Source: an uncultured Christensenellaceae bacterium (lineage in GTDB: Bacteria; Bacillota; Clostridia; Christensenellales; Pumilibacteraceae). From it: a stretch of 64,000 nt of DNA. Location: contig CAJUKG010000001.1 of assembly GCA_910586925.1 (NCBI GenBank), positions 62,001 through 126,000 on the forward strand. The letters run 5' to 3'. Below are positions 18,801 through 25,633 of the stretch, one piece after another. The position numbers and the translations under genes were made by a program. Under the pieces are notes generated by a model that was not told the DNA's origin, did not search any database, and saw only the letters and a program-made list of their open reading frames with translations. Within the stretch, counting starts at the first letter, position 1. Each line of letters opens with the position of its first letter.

Positions 18801-19736
18801 GACGTTGGTGCCCGTGCAATTCATTGCGCCGATGACGGGTATAGCTATATCGTAGTTTTCCACCGTCGTGACGCGAATGGGATTCCATTCCCCGTCTATC
18901 TCTATCGTGACCGTCGCGGAGTAAAATTTGGGGTGCTTGTCTGCGCCCGCGAGCGTGCGCATTTCGTTGCGGTAGTACCGCGTGCTCGATTCGGGGTCGA
19001 GCGTCACCGTGAACATGTAGTTGCCGTTTTCATCGGGAACAAGTTCCTGCGGTACGTAATAGTCGAGCGTGCCGCCTTCCGCTCCGTCCTCGGAAACGGC
19101 TCGCGGCGCGTTCTTCGCCGCAACCGAAACCGCATTCTCGTCGACGACGGAAAGAATGGTGTCCTCGTTTATTATGTATTTGCTCAACTGATTGGGAACT
19201 GTACCGTAACCGTCCGCGAACGCTTCGTACGTCATGCGGTAGGCGGTATCCGAAAACTTCGCTACGCCGTTCTTTACGCTGACCGACGGGCGGTAAACTA
19301 TGATGCCGTTATCGGCATACTTTTGCTCGCCGACGTTTTTGAGCGACGACGATGACACGGTTTCCGCAAACACGGTGTTTTCGCCCTTGACGACGCGGGT
19401 ATTGCGCAGTCGCTGTTCGTAAGTGGCAATGCCGATGTCCGCAACCGCGACGCCGTCCGTTTCGCCGCGGAAGAACGTCGAATGATGAAGTTTGTACGCC
19501 GCGAATTTGAGCGAAGAAAGTGCGTCGAAGTCCTGCGGCGTGCCCTCCGACGGCGGGGCGAGTTCCGCGACGATCGTTTCGCCGACAGTCGCTTTGTAAA
19601 CGGTATTGTCCGTTTCGTAGTCACCGCCTCCTATACCCGTCACGACGGTCAAAACGATCATCATGATGAGTACCATAATTATAGCTTTACGCTGCCGTAT
19701 ACGGCGCGATTTAGTCGTTAAAGAATGGTTTATCAT
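12846..19736 (-). CDS. Giant one-pass surface protein built of about eight beta-rich repeats
   Basis: A 2296-residue protein of no family I recognise. A basic N-terminus (MINHSLTTKSRRIRQRK) and one membrane helix at about 18-38 (IIMVLIMMIVLTVVTGI) anchor it; the rest would be outside. After a unique region (to about 380, with a Pro-rich PPAPPP linker) comes a unit repeated about eight times: alternating strands, a strand with LYxxLGNI-like sequence, then an amphipathic helix ending in LP or LG. These centres lie near residues 422, 627, 822, 999, 1195, 1430, 1740 and 2085. Composition is rich in Asp, Ala, Ile and Val, with few Cys. Strand-helix modules of this kind recall LolA/LppX or AsmA-like lipid-groove folds, which is a guess. 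There is no sorting motif at the C-terminus. Promoter and GGAG are clear. Confidence 0.8.
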   Translation of the reverse strand: MINHSLTTKSRRIRQRKAIIMVLIMMIVLTVVTGIGGGDYETDNTVYKATVGETIVAELAPPSEGTPQDFDALSSLKFAAYKLHHSTFFRGETDGVAVADIGIATYEQRLRNTRVVKGENTVFAETVSSSSLKNVGEQKYADNGIIVYRPSVSVKNGVAKFSDTAYRMTYEAFADGYGTVPNQLSKYIINEDTILSVVDENAVSVAAKNAPRAVSEDGAEGGTLDYYVPQELVPDENGNYMFTVTLDPESSTRYYRNEMRTLAGADKHPKFYSATVTIEIDGEWNPIRVTTVENYDIAIPVIGAMNCTGTNVETFYQLNDPDGVVPEQDFFQPYIDAAKVDPDYVPPAPPPTVASPADYLAAAFAPYLSGEEALTLEADVVSDAISVYGLTISANLATYDIQAAYDDLYVKYAGEKVYLRLNELNGYIETAKFKDLLSADPVAELLAGLGDIRSIDFDSLFGGDILGTVFANCEMTNNDGTVRIHMPFALDLAPLGIDTEAKIDASIYIRNEDKKLVSITADVTVFDTTIGISAQPPKRAPRFPSTDGATDISGILDFLPDIITTAKQQAFGISGTVSANGYDIAVDGYIDVSDGLSVDATINALGLDVGIEYIDGKIFATLGNIVCGGTADELPVLIDALKPLLGNSFDIGKILDAVKPLLPTTVADYIGMINNITVTDDALTVELSALTVPVTLEISRGDGRINGVKFALDVDMFGIEFDAAANLAVTAPELREITPPESENIISFAQLATLVTDAMPYLSAQGFDITLNGNAAINGDKYDIAAELALDVVNGLAAEGSVAALGQTAQITFADGTLYAALGNIRVALDTAKLDALTSPLSEILDSVAELPALDIGALLGRISSVSVNDDGTLVAIIRPNGANITATINFATGNITLDGAIDGIDVTVAVAVKTADAHGITAPNGEYVMLDVLGTALDAVADIIAARSLVATAQITLADTVIDLGLELSFANGIAARITENTFGAEAILLGDEIFVSLGDIRVTGKLSELPALFAALESVLPEDIANTVNGVSDKLQNGYTVDVPAALDALLAAITSLTATGYKLDLGIGIDGVSARVSVNTDLSEITVTADIDGAAFAAKLADVKPHPVEIRVDGEYAKITDLTAVASSMLPLAKHSAFDVAIDAEMFGTKIRGDVYLFLGDKDTPFTVNARLAAGDVPIGITVVGDMLYLSVADSLYIKEQLSETAILDIAAKLDYALPGIEAAAIEMMELFRSMTLEKILSCIALAPTDNGFALILDMNGMGMNVRAELGFDTTGGKFGALSLDCDISGAKLCATLDTVTENGVLKGFSMTEASEHIDALEISVTPALPRAVAVDTGKYIPLADITRLIKPLFDTFANANTAKSIALDISGLFTTANNANTAIIGKVLLSLDPLAVDATLTLFAGSADEIDVEIRYTQNTLYIKAGNIALSLDTANDFARLYDVLAEYLPEYINHEIAKLFGLEQGTSAFSDISLVINRFKEIAAATDTRAVIGLLFKPLDGIGSGSAVKTVLDMLTVFERDGKLAVGLNVLGMTLNLTPEFDTEYTELVGATIDTNIAGCSIAIRADGLALSESGATIAPPENAADYVSIIEFIETINNAVHTFTQTDSDGNITFELKTLDFDYKIFDVETTTDENGNTVNVKDEAGRDKPRVDEFGNKVVGSTIKVYNKPGYSALKGKFVRNEEKNENGETVSTNYRFNLEAHIVLDISSLANSTPLTLDLYIVNEDGNGMAFLDYMEGNGNGERISIDYTSIMQIVATVLDILGMDDEVTEFLVGDYRLNIDKTVFESMDIAGLDSVRVMLANIVDAIHGAENALDHAKNGWNLIATAGSIDGLNARLDDVKAQFGAAIDGLKAALAPFVKPSDDDAPTDDTKPSTEINGKLFKQIVTGVTLKKDDDRIWATVENEITTNTPGRSSITVMQNNNKIDRINVSGLDVNTAKLENFDALFTAGEQVTIALPDDYNTTQGNATYSDFSNLKHLLFDVMNTANMLEFDIGDTKAATSENKIELGIKLLGLESIKVSIQYSVKVRIIDQGAGANPRYKTAAIVELVYKNCSALGQRVFPDCTTRLYFYDNVLYVHGVTSWDAGFFGTSSKNVKYIDTAYTIEQLGNMLSAPNGMDKLLNEMLFYLLPIRESILGINIRQQIAESIQSDGSDKAAPAPTIATVFKGYSYTDGEHKLTIGLSELAEAPGSNMLGDLNISLTGKNDGDTNILDNYISAAGITLSLINSSACTINLRLFATLRNATIIESDGTPVLRSSGLSATTDGYDMNGVINTVIPNTNWQYLWQ
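18685..18692 (-). repeat. C8 homopolymer in the giant gene
   Basis: Eight C on the coding strand in the PPAPPP linker, near residue 349. Length change by slippage would truncate the protein before all repeats. Confidence 0.7.
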
Positions 19737-19769
19737 GTATACTCCGATGTGTATAAATCACATGCTAAC

Positions 19770-19798
19770 ATTTTAACACTTATGGGTATAATTGTCAA
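19770..19798 (-). promoter_or_regulatory. Sigma-A promoter of the giant gene
   Basis: On the minus strand: TTGACA (19798-19793), 17-base spacer, TAAAAT (19775-19770). A leader of about 27 bases with CGGAG precedes ATG 19736. Confidence 0.85.
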
Positions 19799-19998
19799 GA
19801 GTAATTTGGACAAAATGCATATTTTTGTTCAAAAACGCATGATTTTCGCCAAAAAAACGCAATTTTTTACCTCGTTTAATAATATGTCGTTTTGTGTCGG
19901 AATAATACCGTAAAACAGTTTAGACAGGTGATTAAATTAAATTAAGAATGTAGGATCGAAAATGAAGATTTTGCTTCGCATTTGGGAATTTATGGCAC

Positions 19999-20066
19999 AA
20001 AAAAAGGAATCGATAGTCGATAATAATAATCCCCGACCGGACGCCCGAAGCGGCTTCGATTCCACG
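19999..20066 (-). ncRNA. Candidate small RNA of about 68 nt with own promoter and terminator
   Basis: The transcript would start near 20066, seven bases after a consensus -10, and end in a run of seven T at 20005-19999. An 8-bp closing stem GGAATCGA (20063-20056) with TCGATTCC (20013-20006) directly precedes the T run, so the closing stem doubles as terminator. Inside, GCC/GGC around a GCUUCG loop and GUCG/CGAC around an AU-rich loop can form two arms, giving a three-way junction. No open frame fits. It does not match tRNA, 6S, SRP RNA or a riboswitch I can recall. The giant gene downstream has its own promoter, so this is unlikely to be its leader. It lies between the giant gene and tRNA-fMet. 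Confidence 0.65.
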
Positions 20067-20072
20067 ACATGT

Positions 20073-20101
20073 ATATTACCACAAATATAAAAAAATGTCA
20101 A
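20073..20101 (-). promoter_or_regulatory. Sigma-A promoter of the candidate small RNA
   Basis: Minus strand: TTGACA (20101-20096), 17-base spacer, TAATAT (20078-20073). Confidence 0.8.
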
Positions 20102-20263
20102 TACTTTATTTGAAATTTCGTTACGGCAATTATGTCATGCATTTTTTGATAATTTGCTATTGACCTTAATGCGCAAGCACATTATTTATTATTCATTCTT
20201 AATTGTTCATTCCGAAAAATCCTTGATTTTTAATGAAGAATGAAAAATGAATAGTGAAGAATT
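20102..20263. other. AT-rich intergenic stretch without a supported gene
   Basis: Between the small RNA promoter and the tRNA terminator there is AT-rich sequence with mirrored pieces (ATTCATTCTTAATTGTTCAT near 20190 and GAAGAATGAAAAATGAATAG near 20235) related to the dispersed AT repeats. I see no gene in it. Confidence 0.5.
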
Positions 20264-20298
20264 AAAAAACCTCCAAGCTGTTCGCTTGAAGGATTTTT
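20264..20298 (-). terminator. Terminator of the tRNA-fMet gene
   Basis: On the minus strand CCTTCAAGC, loop GAACA, GCTTGGAGG (20292-20270), a 9-bp stem with one wobble pair, followed by TTTTTT. Confidence 0.88.
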
Positions 20299-20376
<78 letters not shown>

Positions 20377-20392
20377 TCATTGATGCTAAAGT

Positions 20393-20421
20393 ATTATACT
20401 ACATGAATATGCGTTTGTCAA
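20393..20421 (-). promoter_or_regulatory. Perfect sigma-A promoter of tRNA-fMet
   Basis: Minus strand: TTGACA (20421-20416), exactly 17 bases, TATAAT (20398-20393), ending 17 bases before the tRNA 5' end. Confidence 0.9.
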
Positions 20422-20557
20422 CAGTTTTACTACTGATTTTTGTATATAATTTGTAGAATTTTTCAATTTTGTGGCGAAACTATGCGTTTGATGTGCGTTA
20501 TCGCGGCTGTTTGCGTAAAAAATTATGAAAATATTGCCGAAAATGTGCTTAAAACGT

Positions 20558-20586
20558 TTGACATATAAACAGATATAATATATAAT
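20558..20586 (+). promoter_or_regulatory. Perfect sigma-A promoter of the XRE-pot operon
   Basis: TTGACA (20558-20563), 17-base spacer, TATAAT (20581-20586), with transcription expected to begin near 20593. Confidence 0.88.
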
Positions 20587-20593
20587 CGTGCTT

Positions 20594-20610
20594 GTTTACT
20601 AAATGTAAAC
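20594..20610. promoter_or_regulatory. Inverted repeat at the transcription start, candidate XRE operator
   Basis: GTTTAC-TAAAT-GTAAAC directly at the predicted +1 of the XRE-pot transcript. A repressor bound here would block initiation. The adjacent XRE-cupin protein is the natural candidate to bind it. Confidence 0.6.
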
Positions 20611-20656
20611 AAAAAGTTTAAGTAAAATTAACTTTGATTTTAGAGGAAGGCGAAAA

Positions 20657-21208
20657 GTGGAAGCGGAAAAAGGCAATACGATCGGGGCGAAGATACGCGA
20701 TCTTCGTTTGAAAAACGGACTTACGCAAGAGGAACTCGCGGACAGGGCGGAGCTGTCGAAAGGGTTTATAAGCCAGCTCGAGAACGATCTAACTTCGCCG
20801 TCGATAGCGACGCTCACAGACATAATAACGTTGCTCGGAAGCAGTCTCGGAAAGTTCTTTTCCGATTTCGACGACGTTCAGCTCGTGTTCACGCCCGACG
20901 ATTATTTTGAGAAGCGCACAGACGATCATTCGGTGACTTGGATAGTCCCGACGGCGCAAAAGAACGAGATGGAGCCTGTCATTCTCGAGCTTGAAAAGGG
21001 CGGGGCGACAGACGAGGATATCCCGCACGAAGGCGAGGAGTTCGGCTATGTGCTCGAGGGCGAGGTGGAAGTGGTCGTCGGCGAGCGCGTCGCGACGGCG
21101 AAGCGCGGCGAATCGTTCTATTTCCCGTCCGACCGCAGGCACTGTATTCGCAATCGCGCGAACGGCAAGAGCAAAATACTGTGGGTTTCGTGCCCGCCCT
21201 CATTCTGA
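20657..21208 (+). CDS. XRE-cupin transcriptional regulator of polyamine uptake
   Basis: A 183-residue regulator with an N-terminal XRE helix-turn-helix (residues 9-63: IRDLRLKNGLTQEELADRAELSKGFISQLEND) and a C-terminal cupin (about 108-180: EEFGYVLEGEVEVVVGERVATAKRGESFYFPSDRRHCIRN), the PuuR layout. Start is GTG 20657 with GAGGAAGG upstream. It heads a transcript with potABCD 40 bases downstream, and a GTTTAC inverted repeat lies at the promoter, so autoregulated, polyamine-responsive control of uptake is the natural inference. The effector is not shown by sequence. Confidence 0.88.
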   Translation: MEAEKGNTIGAKIRDLRLKNGLTQEELADRAELSKGFISQLENDLTSPSIATLTDIITLLGSSLGKFFSDFDDVQLVFTPDDYFEKRTDDHSVTWIVPTAQKNEMEPVILELEKGGATDEDIPHEGEEFGYVLEGEVEVVVGERVATAKRGESFYFPSDRRHCIRNRANGKSKILWVSCPPSF

Positions 21209-21248
21209 TTGCGCGCCTTGCATCACTTATTAGTTCACGGAGGTCTTT

Positions 21249-22715
21249 ATGGCTGTTACGGCAAGAGAAAAGTTCGATAACATTATCGAGATCAAGAACG
21301 TTACCAAGGTGTTCGACGGAATAACCGCCGTCGACGACGTTAATCTTGCCGTCAAGCGCGGCGAGTTCGTAACGCTGCTCGGACCGTCGGGCTGCGGCAA
21401 AACGACGCTGCTCCGCATGATAGCGGGGTTCGAAATGCCGACTTCGGGCACGATAATGCTCGAGAAGCAGGACGTGACGGCGGTGCCGCCGCACCTGCGT
21501 CCCATAAACACCGTATTTCAAAAGTATGCGTTGTTTCCTCATCTCAACGTGTTCAAAAACATAGCGTTCGGCTTGAAGCTCAAGCGTATCCCCACGGGCG
21601 AAACGGACAAAAAGGGCAAGCCTGTTTTTCGCAAGTTCACCAAAGACGAGATCGCCGAGAAGGTGGAACGCGTTCTCAAACTCGTCAACCTCGAAACGTA
21701 CGGACACCGCAACGTTACGGGGCTTTCGGGCGGGCAGCAGCAGCGCGTCGCGATCGCGCGGGCGATAGTTTGCGAGCCGAAAGTATTGCTTCTCGACGAG
21801 CCGCTCGGCGCGCTCGACCTCAAAATGCGCAAGGAAATGCAGTTGGAGCTTGCCGCCATGCACAAGAATATCGGCATAACGTTTATCTACGTCACGCACG
21901 ATCAGGAAGAAGCACTCACAATGTCCGACAAAGTAGTGGTAATGACTGACGGCGCGGTGCAGCAGTACGGCACGCCCAAAGCTATCTACGACGAGCCTGC
22001 CAATGCGTTCGTAGCCGATTTCATAGGCGAGAGCAACATACTTTCGGGCGTCATGAAAAGCGATTTCCTCGTCGAGTTTTGCGGCACGAAGTTCAAGTGT
22101 CTCGATAAAGGTTTCGCGCCCGACGAGCGCGTGGACCTCGTGGTGCGTCCCGAGGATATATTCATCGCCCCCAAGAAAGGCGCGTTGAAAGGCGAGGTGG
22201 TGTCCACGGTGTTCAAGGGCACATATTACGAAATGGAAATCCTCGCCGAGGGCTATCAGTTCACCGTGCAGAACACGGTCGAACGCAAGCCGGGCGAAAC
22301 GGTGTTCCTCTCCGTCGAGCCGGACGGCATACACATAATGAAAAAGCTCAAGACGGTAAACGAGTTTATCGGAACGGTCGTCGACGAAACGACCGTCGAG
22401 TTTTGCGGCGGCAAGTTCGAGTTTGTCAATTCTTCGGGACTGCAAAAGGGCGACGCCGTGCGCGTGACGGTGCCGTTCGACAAGGTGGAACTCACCGACG
22501 ACGAAGCGGACGGCTGTATCGGCGCGAACGTCACGCAGACGTTTTATAAAGGCACGTACTATCAAGTGCAGGTCTACACCGACGACGACACCGATTTCTT
22601 TATAGATACGGTGGACGAATGGGACATGGGCGACCGCGTGGGCATAAAGATCAAGCCCGAGGATATCAAGGTCGAGCCTGTTACCGAGAATGCGGAGGGC
22701 GACGGCAATGACTGA
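21249..22715 (+). CDS. potA: Spermidine/putrescine ABC transporter ATPase PotA, long form
   Basis: A 488-residue ATPase driving polyamine import; typical PotA is about 370. Walker A GPSGCGKTT (about residue 40), Q-loop VFQKYALFPHLNVFKNIAFG, signature [14 protein letters not shown], Walker B LLLDEPLGALD, H-loop VTHDQEEAL. There is an insert of about 20 residues after the Q-loop (KLKRIPTGETDKKGKPVFRK). After residue 265 the TOBE-type regulatory domain seems duplicated: one unit with VRPEDIFI and VFKGTYYEMEILAEG, another with KPEDIKVEP and TFYKGTYYQVQVYTDD. That duplication explains the extra length. Its stop overlaps the potB start by 8 bases. Confidence 0.93.
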   Translation: MAVTAREKFDNIIEIKNVTKVFDGITAVDDVNLAVKRGEFVTLLGPSGCGKTTLLRMIAGFEMPTSGTIMLEKQDVTAVPPHLRPINTVFQKYALFPHLNVFKNIAFGLKLKRIPTGETDKKGKPVFRKFTKDEIAEKVERVLKLVNLETYGHRNVTGLSGGQQQRVAIARAIVCEPKVLLLDEPLGALDLKMRKEMQLELAAMHKNIGITFIYVTHDQEEALTMSDKVVVMTDGAVQQYGTPKAIYDEPANAFVADFIGESNILSGVMKSDFLVEFCGTKFKCLDKGFAPDERVDLVVRPEDIFIAPKKGALKGEVVSTVFKGTYYEMEILAEGYQFTVQNTVERKPGETVFLSVEPDGIHIMKKLKTVNEFIGTVVDETTVEFCGGKFEFVNSSGLQKGDAVRVTVPFDKVELTDDEADGCIGANVTQTFYKGTYYQVQVYTDDDTDFFIDTVDEWDMGDRVGIKIKPEDIKVEPVTENAEGDGND

Positions 22716-23556
22716 AAAACTCGTGACCCCCGACGCGCCCAAATCGCTCAAAACAAACAAAGCGAAGCGGATCCGCGGCATAAAACGTTCGACATTTTCC
22801 ATGCCCTATCTCGCGCTGTCGATAATATTCGTAATAGTGCCGCTTTTCATAATGCTGTACTATGCGTTTACCGACCTCGACGGGAATTTTTCGCTCGCGA
22901 ACTTCGCGCACTTTTTCAGTCGCCCCAACATAATGGCGGTCATGGGCAAATCTTTTCTCGTCGCGCTCATTACGACGGTGGTTTGTTTTCTTCTCGCATA
23001 CCCGCTCGCGCTCGCGCTGACGTTCACGTCGCTCAATCGCAAGTTTATTCTCGTAATGCTTTTCATATTGCCTATGTGGATAAATTCGTTGCTTCGCACG
23101 TATGCGATGAAAATAGTCCTGCACATTCTCGACGTCACCAACGCCTGGACGGCGGTCACCGTCGGCATGGTATACGACTTTTTTCCGTTCATGCTCATGC
23201 CGCTTTACACCGTGCTTTCGGGTATGGATCGCTCGCTCGTCGAAGCGTCGCAGGACCTCGGCGCGTCGCCCGTAAAATCGCTGTTCAAAGTGGTGTTGCC
23301 GCTGTCGCTTCCCGGTATAGTGTCGGGCGTGCTCATGGTGTTCATGCCGACGGTATCCACTTTCGCCATATCCGATATACTCGGCGACACTTCGACGTAC
23401 CTGTTCGGCAACGTGATAGATCAGTGGTTTCGGAACAGCGGGGGCTGGCATATCGGGTCGGCGTACTCGTTCATACTGCTGATACTCATAGCCGCGACGG
23501 TGCTAATAGCGAATAAAATAACCAAAGGTCATACGGAAGTGGGGGGTGTACTGTGA
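22708..23556 (+). CDS. potB: Spermidine/putrescine permease PotB
   Basis: A 282-residue inner-membrane permease with about six helices (first at about 33-55, YLALSIIFVIVPLFIMLYYAF). The EAA loop that docks on PotA is visible as VEASQDLGASPVKSLFKVVLPLSLPGI at about 180. ATG 22708 lies inside ATGACTGA, overlapping the potA stop, with GGAGGG upstream; an in-frame ATG at 22690 lies further into potA and is less likely. Confidence 0.93.
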   Translation: MTEKLVTPDAPKSLKTNKAKRIRGIKRSTFSMPYLALSIIFVIVPLFIMLYYAFTDLDGNFSLANFAHFFSRPNIMAVMGKSFLVALITTVVCFLLAYPLALALTFTSLNRKFILVMLFILPMWINSLLRTYAMKIVLHILDVTNAWTAVTVGMVYDFFPFMLMPLYTVLSGMDRSLVEASQDLGASPVKSLFKVVLPLSLPGIVSGVLMVFMPTVSTFAISDILGDTSTYLFGNVIDQWFRNSGGWHIGSAYSFILLILIAATVLIANKITKGHTEVGGVL

Positions 23557-24347
23557 ATAAACGGGTCAAATCCGCCCTCGTTTGGGCGTTCGTAACAGTA
23601 ATGCTCGCCATTATGTATGTGCCTATATTGATACTTATAATCTACTCGTTTACCGACGCGAAAGCACTCGGCGTGTGGAACGGGTTCTCGTTCGAGCTGT
23701 ACGCAAATCTCTTTACCGACGCCGAGATCATGGGCGCGCTCGGAAATTCTTTGATACTCGCCGCAGTGTCCGCGTTCCTCGCCACGGTGCTCGGAACTGC
23801 CGCCGCCGTCGGGATTTATTACATGAAAGCGAAAAGGAAAGCGGTAGCGGGGTTCGTCGCGAATATCACCATGGAGAACGCCGAGATCGTCACGGGCGTC
23901 GCGTTCATGATGTTCTTCCTCGCCGTCAATATCGGGTACGGCTGGGGCGCGCTCATCGTCGCGCACACCATGATAACCGTGCCGTACGTCATACTTTCGG
24001 TAACGCCCAAACTGTCGCAGCTCAATCCCAATCTTTACGAAGCGGGGCTTGATCTCGGCGCGTCGCCGATAGGTTCGATGTTCAGAGTGGTTATTCCGCA
24101 ACTGATACCCGGCATGATAAGCGGGTTTATCATGGCGTTCACGCTGTCGCTCGACGACTTTATCGTCAGTAAGTTCATAAACGGCGGCGTGGAAACGATC
24201 CCCATTTATTTGTACAACGCGCTCGCAAAACGCGGCGCGGACCCCACGCTTCGCGCGCTTTCGTCGGTGCTGTTCATCGCGGTGCTGACGGTGCTCATCG
24301 CGCTCAATATCGTGTCTGCGAAGCGCAGAAAAGCGGAGGTGAAATGA
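23553..24347 (+). CDS. potC: Spermidine/putrescine permease PotC
   Basis: A 264-residue permease, the partner of PotB in the membrane channel. Six helices are visible (the first at 8-30, LVWAFVTVMLAIMYVPILILIIY). The EAA motif is YEAGLDLGASPIGSMFRVVIPQLIPGM (about 165). The start is GTG within GTGA, overlapping the potB stop by four bases, a sign of translational coupling. Confidence 0.93.
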   Translation: MNKRVKSALVWAFVTVMLAIMYVPILILIIYSFTDAKALGVWNGFSFELYANLFTDAEIMGALGNSLILAAVSAFLATVLGTAAAVGIYYMKAKRKAVAGFVANITMENAEIVTGVAFMMFFLAVNIGYGWGALIVAHTMITVPYVILSVTPKLSQLNPNLYEAGLDLGASPIGSMFRVVIPQLIPGMISGFIMAFTLSLDDFIVSKFINGGVETIPIYLYNALAKRGADPTLRALSSVLFIAVLTVLIALNIVSAKRRKAEVK

Positions 24348-25582
24348 TCATGACCAAACGCGAAAGATTTGTTTCCGCCGCGCTCGCCGCGGTCATGGGC
24401 TGTGCGCCGCTCGCAATGCTCGGCTGTGCGCCGCGCGAGAACGTGCTCAAGATCTATAATTGGGGCGACTATATCGAAGATTCGCTCGTCGAGGAATTCG
24501 AAGCGTGGTACGAAGAACAAACGGGCGAAGCGATAACCGTGCAGTACGACACGTTCGACACCAACGAAACCATGATCATGCGTATCGAAACGCAAAAAGC
24601 GGACTACGATCTCGTGTGCCCGTCCGACTATATGGCGGAACGCATGATAACGTCGGGACTCGCGTTGCCCGTCGATAAAGAGATCTTCGACATGGGCGAC
24701 ATGAGCATGTTTTACGACGGGCTTGCGGAAATGATCGAACCGTTCGACGAGAATTACGAATATTTCGTGCCGTACGTGTGGGGCACTTTCGGCATAATGT
24801 ACGACGTGAATTATATCAAGCCCGGCTCGATCGACAGCTGGTCGGCTATGTGGAGCGACAAATGGTATAAAGAAAGCGGCAGAAAGCGCACCCTCATGAA
24901 AGACAGCGTGCGCGACGCGTATTCGCTCGCTCGGATCTACGCCAATACCGACAAACTGTCCGCGCTCTCGAATGGGTTTACCGATTATAACGCCGAGTAC
25001 AGAAAAGAACTTGTTTCGTACTTTTCGGAAGTGGACGACGTCGCGATCAAAGAAGCGCAGGACGCGCTCATCAAACAGAAATCGGTGGTGTGCAAGTACG
25101 AAGTGGACGACGGCAAGAACGATATGCTCGCGGGCACGACCGACGCGTACCTCGGTTTTTTCTGGTCGTGCGACGCGGGACTCATAATGATAGAGGAAGG
25201 CGGCGAGCATTTCTATTACACCGTGCCCAAAGAGGGCAGTAACGTGTGGGTGGACGGTTGGATCATTCCTAAGTACGCAGGCAACACCAAAGCCGCGAAT
25301 TATTTTCTGAAGTTCATCAACGAACACGAATTCGCCGCGATCAACTTCGAGTGGATGGGCGAGTCCGTGTCGGTGAAAAGCGTCATGGACGAGGCGAAAG
25401 CGGCAATCGAGGAGAACGACGAGTTCGAGGAAGGTTATTACGAAGGATACAAACAAATGTATCTCGACATGATGTTCCCGCCCAAGGACGTCATCGCCCG
25501 TTGCGGCATCATGCGCGACTTCGGCATGAAAATGAACACCGAACTCGACAGCATGTGGATAGACGTCAAAACAATGTGGTGA
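24344..25582 (+). CDS. potD: Spermidine/putrescine-binding lipoprotein PotD
   Basis: A 412-residue extracellular solute-binding lipoprotein. The signal peptide ends in lipobox LAMLGC (Cys28). The mature part begins with VLKIYNWGDYIEDSLVEEFE, the PotD/PotF signature, followed by YDLVCPSDYMAERM and FFWSCDAGLIMIEEG, the regions that carry the aromatic and acidic polyamine-binding residues. It overlaps the potC stop by four bases (ATGA). It is longer than the E. coli protein by about 60 residues, mostly in the C-terminal helical tail. Confidence 0.93.
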   Translation: MIMTKRERFVSAALAAVMGCAPLAMLGCAPRENVLKIYNWGDYIEDSLVEEFEAWYEEQTGEAITVQYDTFDTNETMIMRIETQKADYDLVCPSDYMAERMITSGLALPVDKEIFDMGDMSMFYDGLAEMIEPFDENYEYFVPYVWGTFGIMYDVNYIKPGSIDSWSAMWSDKWYKESGRKRTLMKDSVRDAYSLARIYANTDKLSALSNGFTDYNAEYRKELVSYFSEVDDVAIKEAQDALIKQKSVVCKYEVDDGKNDMLAGTTDAYLGFFWSCDAGLIMIEEGGEHFYYTVPKEGSNVWVDGWIIPKYAGNTKAANYFLKFINEHEFAAINFEWMGESVSVKSVMDEAKAAIEENDEFEEGYYEGYKQMYLDMMFPPKDVIARCGIMRDFGMKMNTELDSMWIDVKTMW

Positions 25583-25593
25583 GTGTAAGTAGC

Positions 25594-25625
25594 AATTAAG
25601 AATGTAGAATTAAGAATTAGGAATT
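25594..25625. repeat. AT-rich dispersed repeat before hsdS
   Basis: AATTAAGAATGTAGAATT followed by AAGAATTAGGAATT. Nineteen bases of it (25601-25619, AATGTAGAATTAAGAATTA) recur inside hsdS at 26189-26207. Confidence 0.7.
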
Positions 25626-25633
25626 ATAACGAA

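Noticed and set aside
19737..20066. The small RNA as a riboswitch leader of the giant gene
   Set aside because: The giant gene has its own near-consensus promoter about 200 bases further downstream, and the RNA ends in a strong terminator; kept as an independent RNA candidate instead.
20979..22802. A 607-codon minus-strand open frame
   Set aside because: Antisense to the XRE-cupin and potA genes; no domain or start signal.
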